DNA of 64,000 nucleotides, taken from Bog-473 sp963809825. Lineage in GTDB: Bacteria > Actinomycetota > Acidimicrobiia > Acidimicrobiales > RAAP-2. The notes beneath the pieces are model-generated. The model searched no databases. It was not told the origin of the DNA and saw only the letters and a program-made list of their open reading frames with translations. This document shows positions 22,517 to 31,665 of the stretch, one piece after another. The translations under genes and the position numbers were made by a program. The DNA lies in assembly GCA_963809825.1 (NCBI GenBank), contig CAWELJ010000003.1, positions 425,939 to 489,938 on the forward strand, given 5' to 3'. Position 1 is the stretch's first letter. Each line of letters opens with the position of its first letter.

Positions 22517-24550
22517 ATGCTCGAATTCGTGATTGCCGGGCTCGCACTCGGTGGGATCTATGCCATCGCGTCCGCCGGCCTGGTCATCACTTACACCTCG
22601 TCGGGCATCCTGAACTTCGCCTTCGGTGCGATGGCCTTCTTCATCGCCCGCCTCTACTACTACCTCCACACCCAGCAGAATTGGTCGATCGCCACCGCGG
22701 CGATCGTGTCCATCGGGATCGCCGCGCCCCTGATGGGGATCTTCCTCTACGCGATCCTCTTCCGGTTCCTGAGGTTCCGCTCCCCGCTCATCAAGGTCGT
22801 GGCCACCATCGGGCTGCTGGTGGCCATCCCCGGGATCGCAACGGTGATCTTCGGCACCGGGGCGATCCTCCAGGCCCCCGGGCTCGCTCCCGAACCCGTG
22901 CACGTCTACCAGTTCCTCGGCGTACCGGTGACGCTCGACCAGATCATCGTCTACATCTGCGTCGTGGCGACCGTGGTCATCGGTGCCCTCGTCCTGCGCT
23001 ACACGGAGGTCGGACTCAAGGTGCGGGCCATGGTCGACTCCCCGGCCATGACGGACCTCTCGGGGACGAACCCCGAGCTGGTGTCCGCCGGCGTGTGGGC
23101 CGTCAGCGTCTTCTTCGCCGGCTTGACCGGCGTCCTCGCCGCCCCCGGTATCGGCCTCGACGCGGGACAATTCACCCTCCTCGTCGCGGCGGCGTTCGCG
23201 GCCGTCATCGCGGCGAAGATGCGCAGCCTGCCGATCGCCGTGGGTGTCGGGTTGCTCATGGGCATCGCCACCTCGCTGGCCCAGCGCTACCTCCCGTCGA
23301 ACAGTCAATGGACGGCCGAGATCATCGACGCCATCCCGTTCATCGTCATCGCCCTGGTGTTGCTCTACAACCTCTTGCGGCGTGGACGTATCGGTGAGAT
23401 CGAGCGGGTCGGCGGTGCCCTGGACCGGGCCATCACTCCACAGGGCGAGAGCAAGCTGGCCGGCTCCACCTCGAGCGCGCTCGAGACAGGGTCCCTCAGC
23501 CTGATCAGCAAGTACGCGGGGCCACTGCTGCTCATCGTCGTCGTGTCCCTGCTGCCACTCGTCCTCGAGGGCTACTGGGTCGGCGTCATGGCCCAGGCCT
23601 TTGCCTTCGCGGTGATCTTCCTGTCCTGGACACTGGTCACCGGAGAGGGCGGCATGCTGTGGCTCTGCCAGATCACCTTCGCCGGGATCGGCGCCTTCAC
23701 CACCGCGGAATTGGCCACGAACCACGGCTGGCCCGTGCTGGTTGCCGTCCTGGCCGGCGGTGTGGTCGCCATGGTCATCGGACTCATCGTCGGCCTGCTG
23801 AGCATCCGTCTCGGGGACCTCTACGTCGCCCTCGTCACACTCACGTTCGGGCTCATCGTGGAGAACCTGGTCTTCACCCTGCCCCAGTTCGCCAACAGCG
23901 GGTTGGGGCTTTCGATCAACCGTCCGAGTTTCGCGACCTCCGACCGCGCCTTCGCCTACGTCTGCCTGGTGGTCTTCTTCATCATCGCGCTGTTCATCGT
24001 GAACTTCCGCCGGTCGACTTCCGGCCTCGCCATGAACGCAGTGCGCTGGAGTGATTCGGGCGCCAGGACGACCGGCGTGAGCGTCGTGCAGATGAAGGTG
24101 ACCGTCGCCGCGCTCGGCGCACTGGTCGCCGGCATCGGGGGAGGGCTGTTGGCTGTGCAGCAGACCACCATCGTGCCGGCCGACTTCGCCACCTTCATCG
24201 GCATCGTGTGGCTCGCGGTCGTGGTCACCTTCGGCATCCGCTCCACTGCGGCAGCGCTACTGGGTGCACTCTCCTTCGTGATGCTGCCCGCACTGATTCA
24301 GCACTACCTGCCGACGTCGGTCGGCAACTACCTGCCGATCTTCTTCGGCCTCGGCGCCATCTCGGCGGCCAGGTACCCCGAAGGCACCCTGGCCGAGTTG
24401 AGCCGGTCGTTCCGTAGCTGGCTGCTGCGGATCGCGGATCGCCAGCCGACGCCGGTGTTCGCCGATGCACTCTCCCCGGATGCCGCCGTGGCCAACGGAA
24501 GTGTCGCCGGAGCCCGGGACGGCGGTGTCATGGCGGAGAAGGTGCCGTGA
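22517..24550 (+). CDS. Fused LivH-LivM branched-chain amino acid-type ABC permease, system 2
   Basis: A 677-residue membrane protein that joins both permeases. Residues 1-290 are LivH-like (FVIAGLALGGIYAIASAGLVITYTSSGILNFAFGAMAF, then LRYTEVGLKVRAMVDSPAMTDLSG). Residues about 330-640 are LivM-like (LVTGEGGMLWLCQITFAGIGAFTTAELA, then NAVRWSDSGARTTGVSVVQMKVTVAALGALVAGIGGGLLAVQQ). A hydrophilic linker of about 40 residues (GGALDRAITPQGESKLAGSTSS) connects them. About eighteen hydrophobic segments. ATG at 22517 follows GGGGGCGCCGG. With one LivG and one LivF it makes a complete importer. Confidence 0.92.
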   Translation: MLEFVIAGLALGGIYAIASAGLVITYTSSGILNFAFGAMAFFIARLYYYLHTQQNWSIATAAIVSIGIAAPLMGIFLYAILFRFLRFRSPLIKVVATIGLLVAIPGIATVIFGTGAILQAPGLAPEPVHVYQFLGVPVTLDQIIVYICVVATVVIGALVLRYTEVGLKVRAMVDSPAMTDLSGTNPELVSAGVWAVSVFFAGLTGVLAAPGIGLDAGQFTLLVAAAFAAVIAAKMRSLPIAVGVGLLMGIATSLAQRYLPSNSQWTAEIIDAIPFIVIALVLLYNLLRRGRIGEIERVGGALDRAITPQGESKLAGSTSSALETGSLSLISKYAGPLLLIVVVSLLPLVLEGYWVGVMAQAFAFAVIFLSWTLVTGEGGMLWLCQITFAGIGAFTTAELATNHGWPVLVAVLAGGVVAMVIGLIVGLLSIRLGDLYVALVTLTFGLIVENLVFTLPQFANSGLGLSINRPSFATSDRAFAYVCLVVFFIIALFIVNFRRSTSGLAMNAVRWSDSGARTTGVSVVQMKVTVAALGALVAGIGGGLLAVQQTTIVPADFATFIGIVWLAVVVTFGIRSTAAALLGALSFVMLPALIQHYLPTSVGNYLPIFFGLGAISAARYPEGTLAELSRSFRSWLLRIADRQPTPVFADALSPDAAVANGSVAGARDGGVMAEKVP

Positions 24551-25410
24551 CGGTGTCCGAGGCCGAAGAGGCCACCGCGGTGCCCGTGCTCTCGGCGCGA
24601 GGGATCACCGTCCAGTTCGGGGGTTTGCGGGCGCTCTCGGACGTCGATCTCGATGTCGCCCCGCGCAGCATCGCGGGGCTCGTCGGACCCAACGGCGCCG
24701 GCAAGACCACGATGCTCGGCGTGCTGTCGGGGCTCCAGCGACCCACGGCCGGGCGCGTCTGGCTCCGGGGCGAGGACGTCACGAATGCGACTCCCCAGGC
24801 ACGCGCCAGACGAGGCCTGGCCCGTACCTTCCAACAGCCCGAGCTCTTCTTGGGACTGACCGTGCGCGAGCATCTCGTGCTGGCCTATCGGGTGCGCTTC
24901 GAGCGACGGCGGCTGTGGCGTGACATGATCGACCCTCGTTTCCTGCGGCCGCCGTCTCGCGCGGAGAGCGAGCGTGTGGACGGTCTCCTCGAACTGCTCA
25001 ATCTGACCCGAGTGGCCAAGGCACCGGTGGCGGCGCTGCCGCTCGGGATCTGCCGACTCGTCGAGGTCGGCCGGGCGCTGGCGGCCGACCCGCAAGTGAT
25101 CCTGCTGGACGAGCCGCTTTCCGGGCTGGACATGAAGGGCTCCGAGGGCCTGCTCACCGTCTTCCAGAGGGTAGTGGAGAAGGCTGACCAGGCAGTGTCG
25201 CTGTTGCTGGTGGAGCATGACGTCGCCGCGGTGCTCGCCCTCTCGAGCTGGATCTTCGTCCTCGACTTCGGTGAGCGCATTGCGGCGGACTGCCCCGACG
25301 CGATCCGTAAGGACCCGTTGGTGCGGGCTGCCTATCTCGGAGACGACGAGGACGTCGACAGCCGACCGCCGGCGGCGCCGAGCGACGACGCGGGGACCGC
25401 CGAAGCATGA
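24547..25410 (+). CDS. livG: LIV/HAAT-type ABC transporter ATP-binding protein (LivG-like), system 2
   Basis: A 287-residue ATPase. Walker A GPNGAGKT near residue 44, Q-loop ARRGLARTFQQPELFLGLTVREHLVLAYRV, Walker B VILLDEPLSGLDMKG, and LLLVEHDVAAVLALS. The signature position reads AALPLGICRLVEVGRAL, which lacks SGGQ; the same substitution of the second glycine region occurs in other LivG-like proteins of actinobacteria. GTG start overlaps the permease stop by four bases. Confidence 0.88.
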   Translation: MTVSEAEEATAVPVLSARGITVQFGGLRALSDVDLDVAPRSIAGLVGPNGAGKTTMLGVLSGLQRPTAGRVWLRGEDVTNATPQARARRGLARTFQQPELFLGLTVREHLVLAYRVRFERRRLWRDMIDPRFLRPPSRAESERVDGLLELLNLTRVAKAPVAALPLGICRLVEVGRALAADPQVILLDEPLSGLDMKGSEGLLTVFQRVVEKADQAVSLLLVEHDVAAVLALSSWIFVLDFGERIAADCPDAIRKDPLVRAAYLGDDEDVDSRPPAAPSDDAGTAEA

Positions 25411-26141
25411 GCGAGCCCATCCTCAGGGTCGAAGGCCTCGATGTGCACTACGGGACCTCGCAGGCACTCTTCGGCGTCTCGGCCGACGTCGCTCCGGGAT
25501 CGGTGCTGGCCGTGCTCGGGGCCAACGGGGCCGGGAAGAGCACCCTGGCGCGCACCGTCTCGGGCCTCGTCCCGCCATCGGCAGGGCGCGTCTTCTTCGA
25601 CGGGCACGACATCACCGGCAAACCGGCGCATCGCATTCGCAAACTCGGCCTCACCTACATCCCAGAGGGTCGCGGCATCTTCCCCGGCCTCACGGTCATC
25701 GACAACCTGAAGATGGCGGTGGCGCAGGAGAAGCGTACCGAGCGGGCTCCCGCCATCGATCGGGCCATTGGGCTCTTCCCGGTGCTGGGTTCCCGGAGGT
25801 CACAATCGGCGGGCAGCCTGTCGGGTGGAGAACAGCAGATGCTCGCCCTGGCCCGGGCGGTGGCGGTCCTTCCCAAGCTGATCATTGCGGACGAGATGTC
25901 GCTTGGCTTGGCACCGCAGATCGTCGAAGCGGTGTTCCAGAGCCTCGAGACAACGCGTCAGGCCGGCGTCACGATCGTCTTGAGTGAGCAATTCGTGCAC
26001 CGAGCCCTGGCGCTGGCCGACACGTGCGTGATCCTCACGCGTGGCCGAGTCGGCTGGGCCGGCCTGGCGTCGGATGCGGGCGAGGAGGTCATCGACCGCT
26101 ACCTCGGCGATGCGGAACCGACCTCCGCACCGGTGTCGTGA
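25407..26141 (+). CDS. livF: LIV/HAAT-type ABC transporter ATP-binding protein (LivF-like), system 2
   Basis: A 244-residue ATPase with Walker A GANGAGKS, the LivF PEGR segment (LTYIPEGRGIFPGLTVIDNL), signature LSGGEQQMLALARA, and Walker B LIIADEMSLGLAPQI, where ADEM replaces the usual LDEP; catalytic E is retained. Switch segment IVLSEQFVHRAL. ATG start overlaps the upstream stop (ATGA). Confidence 0.88.
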   Translation: MSEPILRVEGLDVHYGTSQALFGVSADVAPGSVLAVLGANGAGKSTLARTVSGLVPPSAGRVFFDGHDITGKPAHRIRKLGLTYIPEGRGIFPGLTVIDNLKMAVAQEKRTERAPAIDRAIGLFPVLGSRRSQSAGSLSGGEQQMLALARAVAVLPKLIIADEMSLGLAPQIVEAVFQSLETTRQAGVTIVLSEQFVHRALALADTCVILTRGRVGWAGLASDAGEEVIDRYLGDAEPTSAPVS

Positions 26142-26390
26142 ACGGGGCTGATGCACGCCAACCTTCTCGTTGGGCTCTGGTGCCCCCACCCGTCGTGACC
26201 CAGGTCACCGCCCACACCACGTGGACTCTTCTCCGATCGGGGGTGTGTCCCATCGGGGGTGACTGAAATCTGGGTCTACGGATCGCTACGCTCCGCCAAC
26301 TGGCGGTCGGCGCCCGCGTAGCTCGAAAGAGTGGCTTCCGAGTGTATGCCACTCTCCATGCAAAGGAACATCTCGTTCCGGGGAGGAAAC

Positions 26391-27632
26391 ATGAAGCAAT
26401 TTCGGTTGTTGACGCTCTCGGTCGCCATGACCGGGCTCATCGGGCTTCTCACCGCCGCATCGGGTGTCGCCGCCACCGAGGCATCGGCCTCCGGCTCGCC
26501 CATCACCTTGGCGTACGTCAGCTCGCTCACCGGTGCCGGTGCGTCCCAGGACGGCGGGTCGCAGTCGGGGTTCATTGCGCGGATCGAAGAACAGAATGCC
26601 ATGGGAGGAGTGAACGGGCACAAGCTGGTGCCGCTGGTGATCGACGACCAGACCAGCCCGACCGTGATCGCGACGGCGCTCCAGGATGCCCTGTCGAAGG
26701 GCGCCTTCGGAATCGTCTCGCAGAGTCCGCTCTTCTTCCTCGCCGACAAGATCCCGAACCAACAGGGCGTCCCGGTCACCGGCTCGTACGACGACGGTCC
26801 GGAGTGGGGCACGCAGCCCTTCACCAACATGTTCGCGTCCGATCACGGCAGCACCGACCCCAAGTCCCCGGTCAACACCCTGGTCGGGGGTTTCCTGAAG
26901 AGCCACGGTGGCACCGTCATCGGGACGTACGGCTACGGAATTTCGCCGTCGTCAGCCGGCGCGGCCAGGGGCGCGGCGGAAGCGTTCAAGGCCGCCGGTG
27001 GCAAGGTCGGCGTCGAGGACACGTCGATCCCCTTCGGCGGCGCGAACTTCACGTCGACTGCGCTGATCGCGAAGCAAAATGGGGTCGACGCGATGACGCC
27101 GAGCATGGACAACAACTCGAACTTCGCCCTCGCCACCTCATTGAAGCAGGCCGGGGTGAAGCTCAAGGCCACCTTGTTCGCCACCGGCTACCAACCAGAC
27201 GTGATCAACTCACCCGTGTGGTCGACCCTGCAGGGCGACTACTTCCTCAGCGCATTCCGCCCGTGGTCGCTGCCCAACGCAGGCACCCAGCAGATGCAGG
27301 CCGCGATGGAGAAGTATGCCCACTTCAGCAAGACCCAGTTCGCGACCTTCGGTCAGACCGAATCGTGGCTCGGGGCTGACCTCATGATCAAGGGACTGCA
27401 GATGGCCGGCGCCAATCCCACCCGGCCGGCGGTGATCAAGGACCTGCGCAGCATCAAGGCCTACAACGGGAACGGGCTGCTGCCGATCACGGTCAACTAC
27501 TCGACGATCTTCGGGCACGACCCGGCGAACTGCGCGTGGGTCGTGAAGGCGGCGAAGACAGGGTTCACGCCGGTCTCGTCGAAGCCGTTCTGTGGTCACG
27601 ACATCGCGGGAACGAGCACGCTCTCGGGGTAG
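26391..27632 (+). CDS. ABC transporter substrate-binding protein (LivK-like), system 2
   Basis: A 413-residue exported binding protein, type I fold. Signal peptide of about 33 residues (FRLLTLSVAMTGLIGLLTAASGVAATEASA), no lipobox. The mature part opens SPITLAYVSSLTGAGASQDG, then VNGHKLVPLVIDDQTSPT. Two cysteines near the C terminus (CAWVVKAAKTGF ... KPFC) could pair. A GGGGAGGA site lies seven bases before ATG 26391. It is about 250 bases after livF, and may have its own promoter. Ligand unknown. Confidence 0.88.
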   Translation: MKQFRLLTLSVAMTGLIGLLTAASGVAATEASASGSPITLAYVSSLTGAGASQDGGSQSGFIARIEEQNAMGGVNGHKLVPLVIDDQTSPTVIATALQDALSKGAFGIVSQSPLFFLADKIPNQQGVPVTGSYDDGPEWGTQPFTNMFASDHGSTDPKSPVNTLVGGFLKSHGGTVIGTYGYGISPSSAGAARGAAEAFKAAGGKVGVEDTSIPFGGANFTSTALIAKQNGVDAMTPSMDNNSNFALATSLKQAGVKLKATLFATGYQPDVINSPVWSTLQGDYFLSAFRPWSLPNAGTQQMQAAMEKYAHFSKTQFATFGQTESWLGADLMIKGLQMAGANPTRPAVIKDLRSIKAYNGNGLLPITVNYSTIFGHDPANCAWVVKAAKTGFTPVSSKPFCGHDIAGTSTLSG

Positions 27633-27772
27633 CCGGATCCGGCGGCATCACACCACCGATCGGTCAGCGTCGCGATAGCCGGCTGCCCCGGGGTTCGGCC
27701 TCGAGGACCGGTGTCCGACGCTGGCCGGGTGGTGGCGACGATCGCATCGCCGGCCTTCCTCGAGCGCGCCGG

Positions 27773-28780
27773 TCAGGCCTCCGGTCTCGATCCGTCCGCC
27801 TTCGCGTCCCAGTGTCTGTCCACAAAGCGACGGATCTCACGCATGACCTCCTCGTCCTCTGGAGCCATGCCGAAGAACCCACCGTGGCCGGCGGCCTCGG
27901 TGACGTGAAGGTCGGCGGGGATCCCCGCGACGCGCAGCGCACGGTGCAGGCGGATCGTGTCCGAGAGCAGCATGTCGCGCGTGCCGGTCGTGAGGATGGT
28001 GGGAGGGAACCCCTTGGTGAAGTCGCCGAAGAGAGGTGAGATGTACGGGTCCGTGAGGTCCCGACCGGCGGCGTAGAGGAGGAAGGCCGGCTTCCCGTTC
28101 CCCCGGAGGAGCGGGTCGAGTCCGAGATTGGTCTGCAACGAATCACCGGACCCGGTCAGGTCGCTGCCGGGCGTGAGGAGCACGACCGCAGCGGGCAGCG
28201 GCATCCCCTCGTCGCGCGCCCGCAGGACGAGGGCGGCAGCAAGGTTGCCTCCGGCCGAGGCGCCACCCACGATGATGTCCTCGGGCCGATACTCCGCGAG
28301 CAGGGCGCGGTAGGTACGCACACAGTCGTCGAGCGCCGCCGGGAACGGGTGATCGGGAGGCATGCGGTAATCGACGGCCCACACCCGCGCACCGACACGA
28401 GACGCCGAGCTGATGCCCATGGCACGGCAGGACTCGCCACGGCCGTAAATGAACGCACCGCCGTGGATGTCGAGGAACACGCGACGGTCATCGTAAGCGA
28501 GGCCATCCGGAGTGATGACGTAGACACCCAATCCGTCGAGATCGACCGTTTCCGTCGTGACGGACGCGCCCCGGGCCCGCTCTGCCAGCAGGACGGCCAC
28601 CGTCTCGTCGTACGCGGCGATCATCGCCCGCCACGCCTCCACGTCGTCGAGTTCGGGGTACTCCGCCGCTTCTATGGGCGGCATCGCCAGCACGGCCTGT
28701 GCCTCGGGGCTCACCGAGGTGGGGATCGGGATGTCGCGGGCCGGCAGGTGCAGCGGAGGAGGCGGCGGCGACCCGGTCAT
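27773..28780 (-). CDS. Alpha/beta hydrolase, HSL-type esterase
   Basis: A 335-residue hormone-sensitive-lipase-family esterase. Oxyanion motif DIHGGAFIYG, nucleophile elbow GGASAGGNLA (GxSAG), acid residue region TGTRDMLLSD, and catalytic histidine in TEAAGHGGFFG. ATG 28780 overlaps the stop of the upstream paralogue (ATGA), so the pair is translated together. Such enzymes cleave short acyl or aryl esters; substrate unknown. It is well separated from the second LIV operon, converging on it from the right. Confidence 0.88.
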   Translation of the reverse strand: MTGSPPPPPLHLPARDIPIPTSVSPEAQAVLAMPPIEAAEYPELDDVEAWRAMIAAYDETVAVLLAERARGASVTTETVDLDGLGVYVITPDGLAYDDRRVFLDIHGGAFIYGRGESCRAMGISSASRVGARVWAVDYRMPPDHPFPAALDDCVRTYRALLAEYRPEDIIVGGASAGGNLAAALVLRARDEGMPLPAAVVLLTPGSDLTGSGDSLQTNLGLDPLLRGNGKPAFLLYAAGRDLTDPYISPLFGDFTKGFPPTILTTGTRDMLLSDTIRLHRALRVAGIPADLHVTEAAGHGGFFGMAPEDEEVMREIRRFVDRHWDAKADGSRPEA

Positions 28781-29688
28781 GCGGCGCTCGCGCCGAGGAG
28801 GGACCGCAGCCAAGCGCCGATCTGCTCCCAGGCGGGTGCCGCGGCGGGAAACCCGTGGTTGATGAACCCGTGCGGCTGGCCGGGGTAACAGACCTCGTCC
28901 ACGTCGACGCCGTCGGCTCGGAGCCGGGCGGCGTAGGCACGACCCTCGTCCCGGAGCAGGTCGCAGCCCGCCAGCACCACGAGTGCCGGTGGGAGGCCCT
29001 TCAGGCTCGTGGCGTGCATCGGAATGGCGTAGGGATCTCCCGCCAGGTCACGGCCGCCCCCGTATTCGTCCCACACCCACGTGGCGTTGCCGAACTGCTC
29101 GCGCGAGGGGTAGGGCGCCAGTGGCCCGTCCGTACAGGGGTAGATGAGGACCTGACCCGCGACGGAGATGGCGTCGGCGTCACGGAGGCGGAGCGTGACG
29201 GCGGCCGCCAGGTTGCCCCCCGCACTCTCTCCTGCGAGGACGACGGAGGCTCGAGTGAGACCGAAACGGGACGCATTCTCGAGCGCCCAGCGGGCCACCT
29301 TCTCGCAGTCGTCCAACCCTGCGGGGTACGGATGTTCCGGCGCAAGCCGGTACTCCACGGACACGACGACCGCACCCGATGCGTGCGCCAGCTCCCGGGC
29401 GACGTTGTCCATGATGCCGATGCTGCCGACGACGAACGCACCCCCGTGGAAGTAGACGATGAGCCCGGTCTGGGGGCGATTGCCCCGGTAGATCCGGATC
29501 GGCACTCCATCGACGTCGTCGTCGGTGACCTGATCGATCTGCTTGTCCGAGGGTGGCCCGACGGGGCCCCGGGCCAGCTCACGGATCTCGGGCGGGAAAC
29601 CCTCGGTGACCCAGTCGCCTTGGGGGTTCGTCCGGAGCCATTCGACGACCCACGGATCGAGAATGCCTTCGTCGTCCTGTGCCTGCAC
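28777..29688 (-). CDS. Alpha/beta hydrolase, HSL-type esterase
   Basis: A 303-residue paralogue of the gene downstream. It has VYFHGGAFVVGS, LAGESAGGNLAAAV (GESAG elbow), VVLAGCDLLRDEG for the acid residue and CYPGQPHGFINHG for the histidine; the triad is complete. GTG start at 29688. Two neighbouring esterases of one subfamily suggest duplication followed by divergence for related ester or lactone substrates, which would fit the Baeyer-Villiger-type chemistry elsewhere in the window (inference). Confidence 0.88.
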   Translation of the reverse strand: MQAQDDEGILDPWVVEWLRTNPQGDWVTEGFPPEIRELARGPVGPPSDKQIDQVTDDDVDGVPIRIYRGNRPQTGLIVYFHGGAFVVGSIGIMDNVARELAHASGAVVVSVEYRLAPEHPYPAGLDDCEKVARWALENASRFGLTRASVVLAGESAGGNLAAAVTLRLRDADAISVAGQVLIYPCTDGPLAPYPSREQFGNATWVWDEYGGGRDLAGDPYAIPMHATSLKGLPPALVVLAGCDLLRDEGRAYAARLRADGVDVDEVCYPGQPHGFINHGFPAAAPAWEQIGAWLRSLLGASAA

Positions 29689-29766
29689 GCCTACCCCCCG
29701 CTGGCCGTCGTGGAACAGCGAATGACACTAGCCCCCGTCCTGTCACCGGCACCGGCTGCGCCCATG

Positions 29767-30705
29767 TCAGGACGGCTCGATGACGACGCGAATGGCACCC
29801 TGCGTCTTGTCCGCGGCCACCCGGAACGCCTCCGCGGCATCCTCGATCGGAAAGCGGTGCGTGATCACCGTGGCGGCGATATCGGGGTCCTCCGCCAGCA
29901 TCGCCGCTGCATCCTCCATCTCCCGCCCACCGGCATGGGCGCAGTAGCCCAAGGACGGAATGAGCCGGGCCTCGCGATGGAACAGGGGCATCCAGTCGAG
30001 CTCAACGGGACCGAAGTGCACACCGAGCACGACGATGGTCCCGCCGGGAGCGACGAGCTCGCCGCAACGGGCCAGGCTGGCCGGCGTCCCGGCCGCTTCG
30101 ACGACGACGTCGTAGAGCCCGTCGGCGTGGACGCGGGCACCGAGCCGCTCCCCCGCCTCGTGTTGGTGGGGATGGCGCGCCTGGAGAGCGACGTCCTCGC
30201 CACCCAGCCGACGGGCCCCGGAAACGGCCAGGAGCCCCAGTGCCCCGGCCCCGACCACGGCAACTCTCTTGCCGGGACCGGTGCCGGCAAGCCGCAGGGC
30301 GTGCCAGGAGACGGCGGCGGGCTCCACGATGGACGCGTCACGGACGTCAAGAGCGTGCGGCAACGCCACCAGCCGAGCTGCGGGGGCACGGAATTGCTCG
30401 CTCATGCCCCCGTCCGCGCTGATGCCGAGGGCGCGCTGACCATGCGTCGGGCAAAGGTTGTACTCCCCCCGCAGGCACGGTTCGCACTCCATGCACCCAT
30501 AGATGGCCTCTACGACGACGGCAGTGCCGTCCTCACGGACACCGGCCAGCTCGTGACCCAGGATCCGACGGCTTCCGAAGCGGATGTAACTGAGGTCCGA
30601 TCCACAGACGCTGGTCGACCGCATCTCGAGCAAGGTGCCCGTACCGGGCGGTTCGTCGAGCTCGACGACCGCCACGCCTCCCTCGACGCTTCGCACGGCC
30701 CTCAC
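29767..30705 (-). CDS. Zinc-dependent alcohol dehydrogenase family protein
   Basis: A 312-residue medium-chain dehydrogenase, shorter than the usual 340-350. Catalytic zinc ligands: C in TSVCGSDLS and HE in ILGHELAGV; structural zinc cysteines in YGCMECEPCLRGEYNLC (four Cys). NAD(P)-binding loop VAVVGAGALGLLAV. The start is GTG 30705 with GGAGG about ten bases upstream. It faces a luciferase-like oxidoreductase gene across 80 bases, so they share a control region. Substrate unknown. Confidence 0.88.
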   Translation of the reverse strand: MRAVRSVEGGVAVVELDEPPGTGTLLEMRSTSVCGSDLSYIRFGSRRILGHELAGVREDGTAVVVEAIYGCMECEPCLRGEYNLCPTHGQRALGISADGGMSEQFRAPAARLVALPHALDVRDASIVEPAAVSWHALRLAGTGPGKRVAVVGAGALGLLAVSGARRLGGEDVALQARHPHQHEAGERLGARVHADGLYDVVVEAAGTPASLARCGELVAPGGTIVVLGVHFGPVELDWMPLFHREARLIPSLGYCAHAGGREMEDAAAMLAEDPDIAATVITHRFPIEDAAEAFRVAADKTQGAIRVVIEPS

Positions 30706-30786
30706 GATCCCCGTCCCTCCCTTCGCTCCGGTTCCGCAGCGGGATTGAACCGACCCGTTCCGGGCCCAGAGTAGGTTCAACGGCCG

Positions 30787-31665
30787 ATGACTGCACCACT
30801 CGAGTTCTGGGTCTACCTCCCCCAGATGCGCATGACGATGGACCAGATGGTCGAGCGGGCATGCGCCGCCGAGGCGGCCGGCTTCGCCGGGATCGCCGGC
30901 ATGGACCACATGGCTCCTCCAGGTGCCGAGGGCACGCCGATGTTCGAGCCGATGACGGCGAATGCCTGGCTCGCGGCACGCACCGACCGTCTCCGGGTCG
31001 GTTCCCTCGTCCTCTGCGACTCGTTCCGACACCCTGCGCTGCTGGCGCGCGAGGCGGTGACCGTGGATCACGCCTCGGGCGGCCGATTCGAGCTCGGTAT
31101 CGGTTGGGGTTCGGTGACGAGCGAGTTGGAAGCGTTCGGGATCGGATCGTCCGAACCGACGGCTCGGATCGGTCGGCTCCGAGAATCGCTCGATATCGTG
31201 CTGGCGCTGTGGCGCGGGGAGGTCGTCGACTACGACGGTGAGCACTTCCAGCTGCACGGCGCTCAGCAGCAGCCGGGGCCACTGGGAAAGATACCGATCG
31301 TCATCGGGGGCGCCGGCAGGCGCACCATGGAGCTGGTCGCGGCGTACGCCGACTGGTGGAACGTGCACATCGGGATCCTCGACCGGCTGGGCCGGATGCG
31401 TGAGTTCTCGGGGAACGCCCGCTGCTCGCTCCAGATTCAGGTCGCGATGGTGCCGTTCGAGAACCAGCGCGACGAGGTGACCGAACGAGCCCGGCGGCGC
31501 TTCGGTGCCACGCCCGTCGTCGGCACCGCCCCCGAGCTCGTCGACCATTTCGGGTCACTGGTGCAGCAGGGCGTGGAGCGGGTGTACGTGTGGTTTTGCG
31601 ACTTCGGTCCTCCCGAAACGCTCACGGCGTTCGGCGAAGAAGTACTCCGTCACTTCGACAGTTGA
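30787..31665 (+). CDS. LLM-class flavin/F420-dependent oxidoreductase
   Basis: A 292-residue luciferase-like TIM barrel. Typical parts: FWVYLPQMRMTMDQMVERACAAEAAGF at the start, HPALLAREAVTVDHASGGRFELGIGWG in the middle (the family's D..SxGRxxxGxGxG), and RESLDIVLALWRGEVVDYDGEHF. In actinobacteria such proteins usually use coenzyme F420. ATG 30787 has no clear ribosome-binding site. Its end overlaps the convergent DoxX gene by 16 bases. Substrate unknown; partner role with the divergent alcohol dehydrogenase is plausible. Confidence 0.88.
   Translation: MTAPLEFWVYLPQMRMTMDQMVERACAAEAAGFAGIAGMDHMAPPGAEGTPMFEPMTANAWLAARTDRLRVGSLVLCDSFRHPALLAREAVTVDHASGGRFELGIGWGSVTSELEAFGIGSSEPTARIGRLRESLDIVLALWRGEVVDYDGEHFQLHGAQQQPGPLGKIPIVIGGAGRRTMELVAAYADWWNVHIGILDRLGRMREFSGNARCSLQIQVAMVPFENQRDEVTERARRRFGATPVVGTAPELVDHFGSLVQQGVERVYVWFCDFGPPETLTAFGEEVLRHFDS

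Noticed and set aside
22244..23725. 493-residue minus-strand ORF rich in Asp/Gly/His
   Set aside because: Antisense of the fused permease; the composition is the usual mirror of hydrophobic codons.
28699..30774. 691-residue plus-strand ORF
   Set aside because: Antisense of the second esterase and the alcohol dehydrogenase; no domain pattern, and composition follows the mirrored codons of the real genes.
29767..31548. 593-residue minus-strand ORF
   Set aside because: The C-terminal 312 residues are the alcohol dehydrogenase; the rest is antisense of the luciferase-like gene. GTG 30705 has a good ribosome-binding site.
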